From a virus, in IMG/VR virus record IMGVR_UViG_3300025286_000067, positions 1 through 34,807 of that record: DNA of 34,807 bases, one strand, 5' to 3'. A program made the position numbers and the translations under genes. This document shows, one piece after another, positions 1 through 10,018 of this stretch (the first letter of the stretch is position 1; the number at the start of each line of letters is the position of its first letter). Below the pieces are notes generated by a model. That model ran no database searches, was not told the origin of the DNA, and saw nothing but the letters and a program-made list of their open reading frames with translations.

Positions 1-1
1 T

Positions 2-1831
2 ATAATTGGTGCTGCCATTGGTGGTATTGCAGGAGGAGTAAAAGGTGGTGGATTTAAGAATGTTCTAAAAGGTGCGGCTCTAGGAGGACTTGCTGGTCTT
101 GGTGGAGCTGGTTTAGGAATGGCTTTCGGTGCTCCCGGTGGTATGTGGACAACGGCAGCAGGACCATTCAGTGGTTTCGGTTCTGGTTTAAGTAGTTTAT
201 TTGGTGGTGCTGGTGGTGGTGCTGGTCTTGTTGGAGGACCTGCTGGTGGTGTGGCTGGTCAATCAGCTTTAATTGATGCGGGTGTTCTTGGAACTGCTGG
301 AGGAGCACCTATGGCAACTGTTGGAGCCGGTACAGCAGGATTAAATCCTTTCGTTGGAGGCTTCGGCTCACAAGCTTTAAGTTCTAGTCCACATACAATG
401 GGAATGTTTGGAGGAGTGCCTCCTCAAGCTGCTTTACAAGGTGCTACTGGTTTGGGAGGAACATCTATAGCTCCTGTTATGCAACAAGCAGCAGGAACAG
501 CTATTAAACCATCTTTAGATTCTTGGTCAGGTGCTCAATTAGGTTTACCTCAGAATGTAATGTCTGAAGCAGTTTCTGAGACAATGGGACCAACTGTATC
601 TCAACCTAATGCATTGCAACGAATGCTTCAAAATATAGGTATAGGGCAGGGAACAGGTACAGAACCAGTTGAGAAAGCAGCAGAAGAAACATGGCTCCAA
701 CGTAATAGGTTACCAGTTTCTGCAGGTGTCGTAGGAGCCAGTCTTCTGGCTAATCAACAACCTGATTTTACTGGTACATCCAGTCCTTTTGAAGCTGTAG
801 CAAAAGGCGCGGGAACTGCCAGAGTACGAGGAAGAGGACCTTTTGATGTTCGCGACATAACTGCAGAGCAAGCTTTGGAAGAAGCTACAGGACCGGGAGG
901 TATTGAAGAATTCATAACAGAAGAAGATGTAGAAGATATAGAGGAGCGTACGGGTGGTCTGATATCCTTGTATGGAGGAGGTACTCCAGATATACTAGGA
1001 GGAAAGCGTAGTGGTAATCGTATATCATTACTTGGTGGTAGTCAAGGCTATTTTGGACCAACACATCCGGGTTCACAGCCTCCACCTCCCGGTATGACAT
1101 ATGTTCCCGGCCAAACGCCGATGCATGGTCCAGTGTTAAGGAAGGTATCAGACGTTGGTGGTGTATATATAGGAGGAACTGGGCAGGGTCAAGGTGGAAT
1201 TAACCTTGTAAAAGGAGCAACGATGGGTCCATCTGGTCAAATAAGTTTCCCTGATTGGGAACGTGCGGGAGATACTGGTGCTGCTACTGCTGCGCCTGAA
1301 GAAGTTGAGGAAGTAAGTGATATTGAAGTTAGAGAACGTGCTCCCAGAGCCTTCAGGAATCCTGCAGGAGGAACAGGTGAATTGACTGAGCAGCAAATCG
1401 TTGACTATATGACTGGTGTAACTCCCGGTGGATTACCTAATCTTCTCAATGCTCCTTTCGGAGGAACTGGTAGTACAGAAGAAGAGATTGCATCACAGTT
1501 TATAGGAAGTGCTCGTGGAGGAAATGTCTTTGAGGGACAGGTACATACTACCGGAGATGGCATGTCTGATGACCGTCGCTTCGATATAGTAGAAACTAAT
1601 CCTACTGGCTTTGGTCCACTTGTAAAAACTGATACAGATGCTGTCATAGCCAGAGATGAGTATGTCTGGCCTGCCGATGCAGTAGCGATGCTTGGCAATG
1701 GCAGCAGCAATGCTGGAGCTGATATTCTGGATAATGCTGTAAAGAATATTCGTTATGCTTCAATAGGACATAAAAACCAAGTGAACCAGATAGATGGAAA
1801 AAAACAATTAAGGAAGGCACTTACAGCCTAG
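2..1831 (+). CDS. Glycine-rich virion structural protein (5' end outside window)
   Basis: The frame is open from base 2, so the true start lies upstream; the first internal ATG is at 119. The visible N-terminal part is an unusually Gly/Ala-rich stretch with repeated GG and GxxxG steps, as in glycine-zipper or membrane-active virion proteins. The last ~120 residues contain a pattern I recognise from marine phage structural proteins: a DGMSDD stretch, then VIARDEYVWPADAVAMLGNG and SSNAGADILDN. It ends two bases before the GNAT-like gene and heads a plus-strand run of virion genes. A tail-tip, injection or internal virion role is inferred from neighbours. The exact function is not known to me. 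Confidence 0.75.
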   Translation: MIGAAIGGIAGGVKGGGFKNVLKGAALGGLAGLGGAGLGMAFGAPGGMWTTAAGPFSGFGSGLSSLFGGAGGGAGLVGGPAGGVAGQSALIDAGVLGTAGGAPMATVGAGTAGLNPFVGGFGSQALSSSPHTMGMFGGVPPQAALQGATGLGGTSIAPVMQQAAGTAIKPSLDSWSGAQLGLPQNVMSEAVSETMGPTVSQPNALQRMLQNIGIGQGTGTEPVEKAAEETWLQRNRLPVSAGVVGASLLANQQPDFTGTSSPFEAVAKGAGTARVRGRGPFDVRDITAEQALEEATGPGGIEEFITEEDVEDIEERTGGLISLYGGGTPDILGGKRSGNRISLLGGSQGYFGPTHPGSQPPPPGMTYVPGQTPMHGPVLRKVSDVGGVYIGGTGQGQGGINLVKGATMGPSGQISFPDWERAGDTGAATAAPEEVEEVSDIEVRERAPRAFRNPAGGTGELTEQQIVDYMTGVTPGGLPNLLNAPFGGTGSTEEEIASQFIGSARGGNVFEGQVHTTGDGMSDDRRFDIVETNPTGFGPLVKTDTDAVIARDEYVWPADAVAMLGNGSSNAGADILDNAVKNIRYASIGHKNQVNQIDGKKQLRKALTA

Positions 1832-1832
1832 A

Positions 1833-2264
1833 ATGATTGTATACAAAGCAGAACCACAGTATATTGATGTCTTATGGCCTTACGTAAAACCTCTTTTAAA
1901 CAAGGCTATTCAAAGAACGATAGGAGAAGTTGGATTAAAAGATGTAAAAGATTGGTTAAAGAAAGAACAACAGCAACTCTGGATAATTGCCGACCCAGAT
2001 GAGAAGGAAATCATTGGCGCTTTTACAACAGAGATTTATATCTATCCTAATCAGAGACATTTAAGAGGACACCTGTGGGGAACTAAGCCGAATACATTGG
2101 ATAAGTGGATGGATGTCTGGAGTGAACCTGTTGAAAAGTTCTGCAAGGAACAAAATATAAGTCATATCGAAACTGCTGGAAGAGATGGCTGGACCAGAGC
2201 TTTAAAAGATAAAGGATACCAAAAGTACTATACTGTGCTAGTGAAGGAATTAAAGAATGACTAA
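1833..2264 (+). CDS. GNAT-like acyltransferase fold protein of the virion module
   Basis: A 143-aa protein with the layout of a small GNAT domain: an N-terminal helical part, a central strand pair (LWIIADPDEKEIIGAFTTEI) followed by a YPNQRHLRGHLWG strand, and a C-terminal block IETAGRDGWTRALKDKGY ending in a valine-rich strand. The RDGW...KGY block is typical of short phage GNAT-like proteins found next to tail genes. It starts one base after the previous stop and overlaps the next gene by 8 bases, so it is probably translated by coupling; the only purine-rich stretch (AGGAAGG) is about 16 bases upstream. The acetyl-CoA binding loop is weak, so catalysis is uncertain. Confidence 0.65.
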   Translation: MIVYKAEPQYIDVLWPYVKPLLNKAIQRTIGEVGLKDVKDWLKKEQQQLWIIADPDEKEIIGAFTTEIYIYPNQRHLRGHLWGTKPNTLDKWMDVWSEPVEKFCKEQNISHIETAGRDGWTRALKDKGYQKYYTVLVKELKND

Positions 2265-4806
2265 TGCAAAAGAGTTTGTCTCCAAGTTTTCAATGCCTGA
2301 AAAGATTGAGCTGTTAAATGAATTATACAGCGAACTCTCAGGTTATGGGACAGAAGGAGATACAGAACTTGCTCATATCAATACGTTAGAAGCTAACATT
2401 CTCAAAGCTGTAGGTGGTTCAGGAACTATCAATGAGATAACAGGTTTGCGTGAGTATAAAGGAGGAGGGTCTGCTCCTGCTCCTGTTCCAGCGACACAAA
2501 CAACGCAGGATATCACACAGACAGCAGAGTTTCCTGAAGAACTTCAACCACATGTAGAGAGAATTACCGGAGAAGCAGAAGCAGAATATGATGTTTCTCG
2601 TGACGAAGGATTTCTTCCATTTGGTGGTCCACGTATTGCAGCATTCAGACCGGAACAGTTACAGGCACAGGAACTGGGACGGCAACAGTTTGGTACTGGA
2701 TTAGCAGGAACAGCTTTAGGAGACCCGACAACTTATTATGACCCAGCCTTGCAAGCGGCATTAGCTGGTCAGCAAACGATTGGTACAGGGCTTGAAACAG
2801 CACTAGCTGGTGTTGGAGCAGCTCAGACTGGTATTGGAGCAGGTCTTACTGGTCTTCAGGAAATAACACCTGAACAAATACAAGCGGGTATTAATCCATT
2901 TCAGCAGAATGTTATTGACATTGCCAAGAGAGAAGCAGAGCGGGTTGAAGAAGCACAACGGCAACAGAGAGGAGCTGAAGCAGCTGGTGCTGCATCCTTT
3001 GGTGGTTCAAGAGCAGGGCTACGTGAAGCAGAAGCAGAAAGAAATCTTACTCAGCAGCTAAGTGATATTCAGGAAAGAGGGCTTCAGCAAGGTTATGACA
3101 GAGCCTTTATAAATCTTGAGAATCAAAGACGGAGACAGATTGCTGCTGCACAACCAATAGTTCAAGGAGCTGGTGCGATTGGTCAGATGGCTGGTCAGTT
3201 TATGTCCGGTGCTCAACAACAGGCTCTTGGTTCTCAACAGCTAGGACGGCTGGGAGAAAGTGCAGCTGACAGAGCAAGAAGGCAGGTTGCTGGTCTCTCA
3301 GGTGTTGGTCAAGTTCAACAAGCTCAACGTCAGTTGGCTCTTGACTTGGCACAACAGCAGTTTGAACAGGAGAAATTCTTCCCGAAAGGTGAACTGCAGG
3401 CATATCAATCTATTATTCGTGGTTTCCCAGCGGCACAAGGATTACAACGAGTTACCAGAGAACCAATTATTCAGCCTAGATTGTCTTCTGAAATTCTTAA
3501 TGCTGGTCTTGCTGGTTTGAATATCTACGGACAGACCGGAGGATTTGGTGCTGGTAAAAGAGGTGGACGGGTAGGTTCATTTGCTGATGGCGGCATTGTC
3601 TCTTTACAACAGGCTGGAAGTCTTGAAGAGGCACTTTTTGGACCTATTGAAGAGGAGCCTGATACAGAAGCAGTATTCCAAGCAGAGTTGGACGCCTTAG
3701 CTGAAGCAAAAGCAGCAGCTGTACAAAAACAGATACAATTAGCAGCAGCAAGAGAAGGTACATCTACTATATCAGATGCGGAAAGGGCAGCAATGGATGA
3801 ATGGAGTCCAGCAGAATCAAATCTCTTATCTATTAGACCGCCTGATGAACTACAAACATTAATACAATCTCAGACTATAGGACCTGCTGGGCAGAAATAT
3901 GCTAAAATGGTAAAAGACTACCAACAACAACAGAAAGATAGACCTGTCTGGGCTGCAGGTTTTGGACCTGCTGCTGCTGAATCTCAGAGGCTCATGGAGG
4001 AGGCTAGGAGTGCAAGAGGTGGTTTAGGTGCCTTTCAACAGCCAAGCTTCTTAGAACAGCTTACAGCGGCAGCAAATGCTGCTTCAGGAGGTATTAAGGA
4101 AGAGAGAATCAGAAGAGAAGCTCTTGATTATGGACTGGCAAAAGAAGCGGCGGAAGCTGAAGCTGCTATCGAACAACAGAGAATTGAGAATCTTATTAGA
4201 TTTAAAGAAGTAGGAGGGAAACGTGGAAAGTTTTCTCCTACTGGACAGTCAACACTAGAGATTGCTACAGCTGCTGGAGATAGATTAGATGGTTTTAATG
4301 TTGAGGATGATGTCCAGCTAACAGATTTTAGAAATAAAATTAATATTATTTCTAATGCTTTATTTGATAATCCTGACTTTGCAGATAGGAGTTTGTATGA
4401 GACAGCTACTAAAGCGTCTGAATTGGTTTCTTTAGCATGGGACCCAAAAACAGACGCATGGGATGTGGATACATTAAATAAAATTACTTTATCAGTACAA
4501 CATGCGAGGGATGGTGTAGTTGACCCGACAGGAAGAATTCCTCCCTTAGAAGTGATAGAAGACATGGCTGCTAAAGCCCAACATGTACATCCTAATGACC
4601 CTGATAAACAATCAGCACTTTTCTTTGGTTTAATGGGACAAGCTCTAAAACGGTTAAGTGTAGAGGAACATGGTGTACCCCCGGGAGCTGAAACTGTTGA
4701 AGAAACTGGTGATACAATAGTAGATAAAAGAATAGCTCAACAAAAGGCTCTGGAAGCTAAAAGACAGCTTGCACTAGAGGAACAACGCCAGAGGTCTCGT
4801 CCATAA
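2257..4806 (+). CDS. Large Q/A-rich helical virion protein (tail or internal)
   Basis: An 849-aa protein, mostly Gln-, Ala- and Glu-rich helix likely to form coiled coils. Near residues 90-135 is the stretch FLPFGGPRIAAFRPEQLQAQ, and near 245-290 a GGSRAGLREAEAERN segment; both are recurrent in hypothetical structural proteins of aquatic phages. A short GGRVGSFADGGIV motif sits near residue 435, a Gly-rich signature I associate with marine phage virion proteins. It overlaps the GNAT-like gene by 8 bases and shares one base with the next gene (TAATG). The start follows AAGGA at about 8 bases. A role in the tail or as an ejected internal protein is inferred from position and composition. Confidence 0.72.
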   Translation: MTNAKEFVSKFSMPEKIELLNELYSELSGYGTEGDTELAHINTLEANILKAVGGSGTINEITGLREYKGGGSAPAPVPATQTTQDITQTAEFPEELQPHVERITGEAEAEYDVSRDEGFLPFGGPRIAAFRPEQLQAQELGRQQFGTGLAGTALGDPTTYYDPALQAALAGQQTIGTGLETALAGVGAAQTGIGAGLTGLQEITPEQIQAGINPFQQNVIDIAKREAERVEEAQRQQRGAEAAGAASFGGSRAGLREAEAERNLTQQLSDIQERGLQQGYDRAFINLENQRRRQIAAAQPIVQGAGAIGQMAGQFMSGAQQQALGSQQLGRLGESAADRARRQVAGLSGVGQVQQAQRQLALDLAQQQFEQEKFFPKGELQAYQSIIRGFPAAQGLQRVTREPIIQPRLSSEILNAGLAGLNIYGQTGGFGAGKRGGRVGSFADGGIVSLQQAGSLEEALFGPIEEEPDTEAVFQAELDALAEAKAAAVQKQIQLAAAREGTSTISDAERAAMDEWSPAESNLLSIRPPDELQTLIQSQTIGPAGQKYAKMVKDYQQQQKDRPVWAAGFGPAAAESQRLMEEARSARGGLGAFQQPSFLEQLTAAANAASGGIKEERIRREALDYGLAKEAAEAEAAIEQQRIENLIRFKEVGGKRGKFSPTGQSTLEIATAAGDRLDGFNVEDDVQLTDFRNKINIISNALFDNPDFADRSLYETATKASELVSLAWDPKTDAWDVDTLNKITLSVQHARDGVVDPTGRIPPLEVIEDMAAKAQHVHPNDPDKQSALFFGLMGQALKRLSVEEHGVPPGAETVEETGDTIVDKRIAQQKALEAKRQLALEEQRQRSRP

Positions 4807-7800
4807 TGATTAATTATCAACCTACACCGGGGTTTGATTTTTCAACAGGTCTTCTTACTCCTGATATGTCAAAAAAATGGATTAAAGAAGCTGAAGATAT
4901 TAGTATTGAACAAGCTCGTATAAGAGGACCAGACCCTGTTACTCGTGGAGAAAAATTACAGTTATTCGGCACTGAGTCTGTCAATGCATTTTTTGATGCT
5001 GTTGCCAGAGCAATTCGTGGTACAGCATCTTTAGTTGCTGATGAAGAAAGTATGGAATCTTTACAAAAGCAGATAGTCAGAACTAAAAACTTTTTAGGTG
5101 TAAAATCTCCTTATTATGCTGGACAGGATACATTTACTATTACTCGTCCCGGTGCTATAGCTGCAGAAGTAGGAAGTTATGTTATTCCTTATATAGGTCT
5201 TAGAAGAGGATTACTACAGGGATTAAAAGGATTTCCAGAATTAGCAAAAAAATATGAGGCACTTTCTCCCGTAAACAAAGTAGCTATAGACGCTGTTAGT
5301 TTTGGTCTTTCCGATTTTATTGTTGCTGACCCGACTGACCTTCATACTTTTGGAGATTACTTAGGTGGTCCTACTGCCATTAAACCTGATGACAGTGTAA
5401 TGGAGAAGAAAGCTAAAGTATTCGCAGAAAGTGTAGTATTTGGTGGTTCTATTTCAGGAGCGACTCATGGTCTTGGTAACCTTTTTAGAGGAAGTAAACC
5501 TCCCAAATTTAACACGGAACCTAAATCTCTTACAAAGGGACAAAAAGCTACAGACCCTAATGATGGTGTTGAATATACATGGTTAGGTGCCCAATGGGTA
5601 ACTCCTACGGGAAAAGTGGCTGCTAAAAAAGTAGGAGAAAGATTAACTTTCTTTACTCTTAATCCGAGAGCAGACTGGGCGGGTGCTCAAAGTGCAGTAG
5701 AAGCAGTGGACCTTACTCCCGGTACAAGAGTAACAGCTAAATTTCCTGAATTACCTTACGGAACTGTTCGTAGTTTAGGTCCTAAAAAATATGAATGGAG
5801 AAAAGCTGAAGAAGTAGATGTTGCTCCTGAAATGTCCGCACAGGAACTCAGAGATTGGGGATTGTTAGGACCTATGGAAAGGTTAGGAGCAGGAAGGATA
5901 CGTGAACCTGATAGGTGGGTAGAACTTAAAAAGATAAGAGGAGAATGGAAACCTTTACAAACTGCTAGTCGTGACACACAACAAAAGTTAAATAAAGCAC
6001 ATGGAACTGGTAAAAGAAAAGTAGAGTGGACTCCTACAGGTTGGAGAAATTTGGATACTGGAGCTATTCTTCCAAGAGGTTCTTTTGTAGATGAACTAAA
6101 TGCTACTTATAGACCTAAAGCAACTGGTAGTAAGATAGTTCCAGAACAGAACTTAGATGCTTCCTTAAAGGATGCTACTGCTCTAAATCAGCCTCCCGGT
6201 GTCTTAGGAGGAAAAGAACTAGCTCCTACTGGACCCCTATCAAAGTTCAGAGCTTACGCCCAAAAAGCAGGTGATAAACTAGCCTTGGAACTTGAAGTAA
6301 TGGGTTTTAAATCTATATCTTCTCTTGATGCCTTGGCTCGTGTATCTCCTTCCTTCCGTCAATTACGCCATATGTTACATGCCTTTGAGGAATCAGAGAA
6401 TTTAAAAGGTATTGCATGGGGAGACAAGGGTGACTTCTTTGAAGAAATGTCCAAACGTATAGGAAAGTATACTACTTTACGTGATAAAGCATTGGATGAA
6501 TTAACTGCTGCTATTCCTCGAAGTGCTCTGGTAAGAATCGGTAAGGCTATTCCCGGTGTTCGTATGATGGCGCGGGAAACACGAGAAGGTCTTCCTCAAG
6601 ATGTACAGCTTCAGATTGTTAGAGCATTGCGTGGAGGAGAAACACCACAAGAGCTAAGTAAAGCTGTTGTAGGAATAAGAACTCTTCTTAATGAGGTAGC
6701 GAAGGATGCTAAATTAGCAGAGCTACCTATGAATATCAGAAAGAATTATTTTCCTCGTGTGTGGGAAGTAGAAAAACTTAATACGGCTGCTGGTCGTGCC
6801 TTCTTACGGTCAAAGGGAATGAAAGATGAGCAAATAGAAGGATTTATTAAAGAGATTTCAGAAAATAGTGGTGTAGAAGATGCCAGTATGGTAAAAGATT
6901 TGTTTGAACGACCACGTAAAGGAGGACCAGCTCCTCGTCCCACTAAAAAGATGAGTAACATTGAGAAGTCTCGTACATTTCTAAAAGATGTTCCTGATAA
7001 TGAACTTGAACCATTTCTAAATAATAATCTTTTTGATATCCTTACTTCATATACCAGTAATGCTGCCAGACGTATTTCATATGCTGACCTTTTTGGAGCT
7101 AAAGAAGGTAAGCTTAGTAATTTGGTACGAAAAGGAATTGAGGAAGCTGCTGCAGCAGGAAGACCAGCAACGCCAAAAGAACTAAATCGTATTTATGATA
7201 TTGCAGATGCTCTCCAACAAAGAGTAGACCCTGTAAAACATGGTCCTAGTTGGGGGAGAAAAATTAATATTCTTGCTTCTACTTATCAGAATATGAGATT
7301 ACTTTCATTAGCTACTCTGGCTTCGTTAGCTGAACCATTAGTAGCTTTGGAACGTGCTGGTCCTGCTGCTTTTGCACGAGCTGTTCCTTCTTTAATAAGC
7401 ACAGCCAGTAGAAGCATGGTACGAACCGCATTTCGTGGAGTATCCAGAAGTGAAGCAGATATCATGGCCCGTGATATTGGTATGGCTTTGGATACAGGTG
7501 AGAATAGTATGATACAGCGTCTTACTCAGGGTTTCGGAGGAGAAGTAAACAGAGCCAATACTATTTTCTTTGATTTGACTTTACTCTCTCAATGGACAAA
7601 ATTGACACGAATATTCTCTGACCAAGTAGGACAAAATCTAATTGAATCCAATATTAAAGCTCTTGCTACCAATCCTAATCTGTCTCGTAATGCACAACAA
7701 AGATTTGTTCGACAGTTAAATGATTTAGGCATGGATGCAGATGAAGCTATCGCATGGTACAGACAAGGAAAACCTCAACAGGGTGCTTTCTTTGAAAAAA

Positions 7801-9395
7801 TAAAGACTGGAAGAATTAGATTTATCAATGATGTCATAGTAAATCCTCGTGTAACTAATCGTCCTTATTGGCATTCAGACGCACGTTGGGGGATGATTTC
7901 AAATCTTAAAGGTTTCCAGACTGTTTTTGGAAATACTATCATGAAGAGATGGTATAGGAAGTTTGCACCTGAAGCTATGGGAGGAAGAGGGGTACCAGCT
8001 ACAGAAAAGAATCTTGATAGACTTAATATATTAGCTACAGGTGTAGGAATGATGGCTGTTATTAATGTAGCTTCGGACCTTCGTGATATTGCTAAATATG
8101 GTGGTTACGGAAAAAGCCCACGAAAGGAAAAATGGACAGCATGGGATAGGTTCTGGGATAATATTTATCGTAGTGGCTTCTTAGGTTCTTTCCAGTTTGC
8201 TGTAGATGCAAAGAGGTCTGCAGAATTTGGTGCCAGTCCTTTAGGAGCTATCTTGGGGCCAACAATGGCACAGGCAGAAAGAGCTTTTGAAAGACCTAAT
8301 ATGACTACCTTGAAACGGGCTATTCCTCTTATAGGACAGTCTCAATTCTTTAGTAACAGGCTGGATGAAATTCTTGAACAACGTAAATCTTTTGAATCTG
8401 GAAGAGTTAATTATGATATCCCACAAGAAGTAGAACAGGCTCAAGGCGGATTGATAGGCAGACAATCAGGAGGTCAACTTAAAGAGTCTCCTAATAGTTT
8501 AGAAGACGTTAATGTTTCTGAAGAAACTGTTATCAATTCTCCTAAAGAACAATTTCTTTTAGACTATCACAGAAAACATCTTAATGATAAGACGTATGGT
8601 TTAGACGAGAATGGTAGGATGGTTACTATAAGAGTGATTGGAGTAACAGGTCCTGATGGAAGAGTTTATAGTATTCCTTCTTTCTGGTCTGTAGGTGGAG
8701 AAGGAACGGTTGGAGAGATTCTTTCAGATGAAGATTCAGCAAAGTTAGCGGCGAGAATTGGTTGGGATAAATTTCCTGTTCATGATTCACCTCCCGAACA
8801 TGATGCAGCAGCTAAAAAAAGACATCATCTTATAGAGCAGGATGCTATAAAAGCTGGAGTTCCTAGTTTTCAAACAGGAGGTACACCAGCAGATAATATT
8901 CCTTTACAAGCAATTCAAAAAAGATTAAGTATAGAAGACCCTCAAACTCTTTGGAAGTTTTCTGAACAGGTAAGAGAGATTGAAAGTGGAGGAGGAAGAG
9001 CTAATCCTGAATCTTCGGCCAGAGGTTATTATCAGTGGTTAACTGCTAATCCTGACCCTACTTGGAAAAAAGGAAATGCTTTTCAAACAGCTTTGAACAG
9101 GATGAAAAAGGTATATAACAGAATGGATGCTCCGTTACCGTCTTGGTATTCTAAAGCAAGAGATGCTTCCTTAGATGAAACTAAAGCAGAGAAATTCATT
9201 CTTGATGATATGACTATGGAACAGGAACGCGAATTGTTTTTTGCAAATATAGAAGAATCAACTGGCTCAGATGTTTTGTTGAGAGAGGCGCAGAAAGGAA
9301 ATATTGAAGCCATAAAAGAACTTTATTCTAAGTACCACCATACTAATATAGATAAAGCTACCCGTGACCGTATGGAAGATATATTTGGTAATTAA
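4806..9395 (+). CDS. Giant internal virion protein with C-terminal lysozyme/SLT-like domain
   Basis: A 1529-aa protein, probably packaged and ejected with DNA. Most of it is helical. The segment FINDVIVNPRVTNRPYWHSD near residues 1003-1025 followed by a LKGFQTVFGN strand resembles a region seen in large polyvalent phage proteins. Near residues 1390-1425 lies REIESGGGRANPESSARGYY, matching the catalytic block of transglycosylase or lysozyme-like domains (acidic residue then S-G, then ARG-YYQW), with Glu1393 as the likely catalytic acid. T7 gp16 carries such a domain at its N-terminus, whereas here it is C-terminal. Gly-rich GGLIGRQSGGQ and SFQTGGTPADN motifs lie near 1220 and 1358. The gene starts by TAATG coupling. 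Confidence 0.75.
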   Translation: MINYQPTPGFDFSTGLLTPDMSKKWIKEAEDISIEQARIRGPDPVTRGEKLQLFGTESVNAFFDAVARAIRGTASLVADEESMESLQKQIVRTKNFLGVKSPYYAGQDTFTITRPGAIAAEVGSYVIPYIGLRRGLLQGLKGFPELAKKYEALSPVNKVAIDAVSFGLSDFIVADPTDLHTFGDYLGGPTAIKPDDSVMEKKAKVFAESVVFGGSISGATHGLGNLFRGSKPPKFNTEPKSLTKGQKATDPNDGVEYTWLGAQWVTPTGKVAAKKVGERLTFFTLNPRADWAGAQSAVEAVDLTPGTRVTAKFPELPYGTVRSLGPKKYEWRKAEEVDVAPEMSAQELRDWGLLGPMERLGAGRIREPDRWVELKKIRGEWKPLQTASRDTQQKLNKAHGTGKRKVEWTPTGWRNLDTGAILPRGSFVDELNATYRPKATGSKIVPEQNLDASLKDATALNQPPGVLGGKELAPTGPLSKFRAYAQKAGDKLALELEVMGFKSISSLDALARVSPSFRQLRHMLHAFEESENLKGIAWGDKGDFFEEMSKRIGKYTTLRDKALDELTAAIPRSALVRIGKAIPGVRMMARETREGLPQDVQLQIVRALRGGETPQELSKAVVGIRTLLNEVAKDAKLAELPMNIRKNYFPRVWEVEKLNTAAGRAFLRSKGMKDEQIEGFIKEISENSGVEDASMVKDLFERPRKGGPAPRPTKKMSNIEKSRTFLKDVPDNELEPFLNNNLFDILTSYTSNAARRISYADLFGAKEGKLSNLVRKGIEEAAAAGRPATPKELNRIYDIADALQQRVDPVKHGPSWGRKINILASTYQNMRLLSLATLASLAEPLVALERAGPAAFARAVPSLISTASRSMVRTAFRGVSRSEADIMARDIGMALDTGENSMIQRLTQGFGGEVNRANTIFFDLTLLSQWTKLTRIFSDQVGQNLIESNIKALATNPNLSRNAQQRFVRQLNDLGMDADEAIAWYRQGKPQQGAFFEKIKTGRIRFINDVIVNPRVTNRPYWHSDARWGMISNLKGFQTVFGNTIMKRWYRKFAPEAMGGRGVPATEKNLDRLNILATGVGMMAVINVASDLRDIAKYGGYGKSPRKEKWTAWDRFWDNIYRSGFLGSFQFAVDAKRSAEFGASPLGAILGPTMAQAERAFERPNMTTLKRAIPLIGQSQFFSNRLDEILEQRKSFESGRVNYDIPQEVEQAQGGLIGRQSGGQLKESPNSLEDVNVSEETVINSPKEQFLLDYHRKHLNDKTYGLDENGRMVTIRVIGVTGPDGRVYSIPSFWSVGGEGTVGEILSDEDSAKLAARIGWDKFPVHDSPPEHDAAAKKRHHLIEQDAIKAGVPSFQTGGTPADNIPLQAIQKRLSIEDPQTLWKFSEQVREIESGGGRANPESSARGYYQWLTANPDPTWKKGNAFQTALNRMKKVYNRMDAPLPSWYSKARDASLDETKAEKFILDDMTMEQERELFFANIEESTGSDVLLREAQKGNIEAIKELYSKYHHTNIDKATRDRMEDIFGN

Positions 9396-9410
9396 TAAAA
9401 GGAACTTACT

Positions 9411-9701
9411 ATGCCAACAGACCCAACCATGCTCTGGAATGCTATTCTAAGTCTCGCCGCTGGAGGATTTATGTGGTGGATGCGAGGAGTTAGTCAACAT
9501 ATAGCCTATATAAAACGCCGAATGGCTGACACTCGTGAAGAGCTACCTAAAATCTATGCAACCAGAGAAGAGTTGGCTAGAGAGGTTACTGAAATTAAAA
9601 CTGAGATGCAACGGGATATGGAAAAACTATTAGGGAGATTTGATAAGCTTGAAAATAAATTAGATAGCTTACTAGCTAAATTTGTTACTAGTGTCAGATG
9701 A
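9411..9701 (+). CDS. Small membrane-anchored coiled-coil protein (possible lysis accessory)
   Basis: A 96-aa protein with one hydrophobic segment near residues 7-24 (LWNAILSLAAGGFMWWM) followed by a long charged helix rich in Glu, Lys and Arg with heptad-like spacing. This single-TM plus coiled-coil plan resembles small phage proteins sometimes annotated as holin-like or spanin-like, but no lipobox or second segment is visible. The start is 7 bases after AAGGA. Its stop overlaps the start of the IscA-like gene as ATGA, so the two are translated together. It could equally be a small virion or membrane protein of unknown use. Confidence 0.68.
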   Translation: MPTDPTMLWNAILSLAAGGFMWWMRGVSQHIAYIKRRMADTREELPKIYATREELAREVTEIKTEMQRDMEKLLGRFDKLENKLDSLLAKFVTSVR

Positions 9702-10018
9702 TTACTGTCACACCTGAAGCCAATAAACATCTTTCAGGCATATTAAAGAACTCTCCTGAATCTCAGGGAGTTCTTTTGTCTGTCAAGGGAGGAGGATGTT
9801 CTGGCTTTTCTTATGTCTGGTCTCTGGCTGAAGAGGAAGACAAAGCAGCAGAAAGAATACCACTGGAAATAGGGACGCTCTTTGTTGACCCCTTAGCGAT
9901 GATGTTTGTAACAGGTACTACTATTGATTATCGGGAGGATATTATGGGGTCTCTATTGAAGATAGATAATCCTAATGCCAAGTCTATGTGTGGATGTGGA
10001 GAAAGCTTCAGCTTCTAA
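9698..10018 (+). CDS. A-type iron-sulfur cluster carrier, IscA/SufA/HesB-like
   Basis: A 106-aa protein of normal length for the A-type carrier family. The three ligand cysteines stand at the expected places: Cys34 in GGGCSGFSY and Cys98 and Cys100 in the C-terminal MCGCGESFSF. In bacteria these proteins pass Fe-S clusters to apo-enzymes. On a phage it may supply clusters to phage or host proteins; the exonuclease at 17457-18317 has a four-cysteine pattern that could bind one. It is coupled to the preceding gene by ATGA and is the last plus-strand gene. Its stop overlaps the stop of the convergent small terminase gene by 4 bases. Confidence 0.9.
   Translation: MITVTPEANKHLSGILKNSPESQGVLLSVKGGGCSGFSYVWSLAEEEDKAAERIPLEIGTLFVDPLAMMFVTGTTIDYREDIMGSLLKIDNPNAKSMCGCGESFSF

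Noticed and set aside
3200-3520. Short frames on either strand inside the 849-aa gene
   Set aside because: They are shadows of a strongly biased Q/A-rich coding frame, without ribosome-binding sites.
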